Positions 62,613-64,000 of a stretch of 64,000 nt of DNA are shown here, piece by piece. Origin of the DNA: Flavobacterium sp. GTDB taxonomy: Bacteria; Bacteroidota; Bacteroidia; Flavobacteriales; Flavobacteriaceae. The notes under the pieces are model-generated. The model was not told the origin of the DNA and made no database searches. It saw only the letters and a program-made list of their open reading frames with translations. The position numbers and the translations under genes were made by a program. The DNA is taken from positions 1 through 64,000 of the forward strand of contig JACMOK010000014.1 in assembly GCA_014378065.1 (NCBI GenBank). Direction: 5' to 3'. Positions within the stretch are counted from its first letter, which is position 1; each line of letters opens with the position of its first letter.

Positions 62613-64000
62613 TTAATTTTTAATCAATTTATAATGCTGGCTTTGGCGGTTGCCTCTAACTTCGACAAAATACATTCCATCACGCTCCGCAGTTAGGTCG
62701 ATCGCAACAGCATCAACTGATGAGTATTCTCTACTCCATACTTTTTTACCCAACACATTAAAAACATTGATCGTGAAAGCCTCGGCAACATTTCCTGTGA
62801 TCGAAGTGTTTTCGAAAGTGAATAACCCATGAGACGGATTTGGAACAATTTTATACCGCTGAGAAACTGTAATATCGGTAGTCGATAAATTACTAATGAT
62901 TCCGCCAGACAACTGGTACAGGTAAGCAAATGCCTGATAGTATTGATTTGCAACTGTGGCATCGTGAACAATAACCATATTTTCATCATTTTTAGTCTCA
63001 GCCGAATTACTCCAATTGTGCGAGCCAACTACAACCAAAGGGTCTGAAGTACTGTCAAAATTGTCAATGACCATAAACTTGTGGTGCATGATTCCGGATG
63101 AAGTAAAACTCACCACATGGCCAGGCGATAGCGCTGATTGAATGGTAGAAAACTGATTGGAAGCCGGGTTCTGAGTATCAGCAACGAGATTAATATTTGT
63201 AAAACCCGAGTTGAATTTGTTGATCAAAGCATTTCTGATATCCGACCGCGTAATCAGCATTGTGGCAATATCAATGTCGGAATTTGCTGAATTGATTGCA
63301 GCAATTATTTGTGCATTGGTGCCATCGGTCGGACTAAAATAGCTTTGAACCACTTTGCCTCCTATAACAAGATTATGAGGGGTGTTGTCTGTTTTATAAA
63401 ATCCGAATTTAGAAAATGCCACATTGGGCGTGGCAGTATTACTTCCCCACATTTCTTCAAATTCTAATTTGTAAACCTGAGCCAGCGCCTGGTCTTGAAT
63501 TACGATGGCGCTGTTGCGATCGGGTCCGTCAATTTGAGAAACCGACCAATTAGTAGAACCTGTCCAAACCAATGGCAAATTTGCATTTACATCATCCGCA
63601 TCAAAAATCACAAATTTATTATGCATGATACCGTACTGCGAGGCGGTAGGGCTGGCTATTCGCGGAATTCCGCCATTTAATAGATTAATCATCGTGCTGC
63701 TTGTGCTCCCGTCATAAACTACACGCACTTGAACCCCTCTCGAGTAGGCTGAATTAATGGCGCCGGCAATTCCAGATACTGCTGATGGTGAAGCCGAATT
63801 ATAAATGGCGATGTCTAAGCTTGCTTGACAGGCGTTGATGTAACTTATAAGTCTGTCGTCTAGGGTGTTGGAAAGGTTTAGTGCATATTGTCCCTGACTG
63901 TAATTGGTGTCTACCGGATGATTGAAAAAAACACTAATTTCACCAGAAGAGTTCGACGGCGTAGCCAAATACCTTGTCTTTGAAATTAGTTGTCCGTTTT
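62613..64000 (-). CDS. Secreted phospholipase-D-like protein with T9SS sorting domain (5' end outside window)
   Basis: At least 460 residues; the frame is still open at the window edge, so the N-terminus and signal peptide are missing. Two HKD domains are present: MHNKFVIFDADD...TGSTNWS (first) and MHHKFMVIDNFD...GSHNWS (second), the paired catalytic motifs of the PLD superfamily. The C-terminus has the T9SS type A domain (IVPNPSHGLFTFENTS, ending in YKLIKN). It probably acts outside the cell on phospholipids or nucleic acids. It is convergent with the gene at 62116. Confidence 0.9.
   Translation of the reverse strand, partial: NGQLISKTRYLATPSNSSGEISVFFNHPVDTNYSQGQYALNLSNTLDDRLISYINACQASLDIAIYNSASPSAVSGIAGAINSAYSRGVQVRVVYDGSTSSTMINLLNGGIPRIASPTASQYGIMHNKFVIFDADDVNANLPLVWTGSTNWSVSQIDGPDRNSAIVIQDQALAQVYKLEFEEMWGSNTATPNVAFSKFGFYKTDNTPHNLVIGGKVVQSYFSPTDGTNAQIIAAINSANSDIDIATMLITRSDIRNALINKFNSGFTNINLVADTQNPASNQFSTIQSALSPGHVVSFTSSGIMHHKFMVIDNFDSTSDPLVVVGSHNWSNSAETKNDENMVIVHDATVANQYYQAFAYLYQLSGGIISNLSTTDITVSQRYKIVPNPSHGLFTFENTSITGNVAEAFTINVFNVLGKKVWSREYSSVDAVAIDLTAERDGMYFVEVRGNRQSQHYKLIKN

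Overview
The window comes from a low-GC member of the Bacteroidota, most probably Flavobacteriaceae (Flavobacterium-like). The reasons are: AT-rich DNA, weak Shine-Dalgarno sequences, promoter boxes of the TAnnTTTG type, two secreted proteins with a C-terminal type IX secretion (T9SS) sorting domain, and protein families typical of that group. I see no rRNA, tRNA, CRISPR array, insertion sequence or prophage.

Layout. 1-1.5 kb: the end of a probable nitroreductase and two tandem YceI-like secreted proteins. 1.6-8.3 kb: a complete trpEGDCFBA operon preceded by an 18-codon leader peptide with three consecutive Trp codons and a strong intrinsic terminator, so it is very likely controlled by ribosome-mediated attenuation. 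8.3-13.2 kb: a TetR / TolC / HlyD / DHA2 drug-efflux operon with a palindromic operator over its promoter. 13.2-31.3 kb: mostly housekeeping genes (C1 peptidase, YaaA, hybrid histidine kinase, ComM/YifB, DsbD, TilS, PabB, DoxX-like protein, dihydrolipoyl dehydrogenase, a secreted LRR-like T9SS protein, an amino-acid permease). 31.6-38.2 kb: a tight forward operon tpx-dgkA-ftsK-lolA-lptF/G-ribBA, whose RibBA has a degenerate GTP cyclohydrolase II half.

38.2-62.6 kb is a stress-type island. It holds YtxH and holin-like small proteins, two small Iron_permease-family proteins, an MCE/ABC lipid transporter, Dps, a GH130 enzyme overlapping a large glycosyltransferase, a general-stress FMN-binding protein, PAS histidine kinases and response regulators, two tandem AraC-type regulators, two DUF892/YciF ferritin-like proteins (one truncated) and a large-subunit catalase. 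The window ends inside a secreted phospholipase-D-like T9SS protein.

The most interesting items are: the trp leader with a possible antiterminator pairing between its stop-codon region and the terminator; three copies of a dispersed palindromic intergenic element at 1.5, 7.4 and 11.5 kb, one of them inside the trp operon; two AraC-type regulators whose N-terminus looks like a heavy-metal-associated (HMA) fold that keeps only one of the two metal-binding cysteines, one of them in an operon with a phosphorelay kinase and a response regulator; and the GH130-glycosyltransferase pair.
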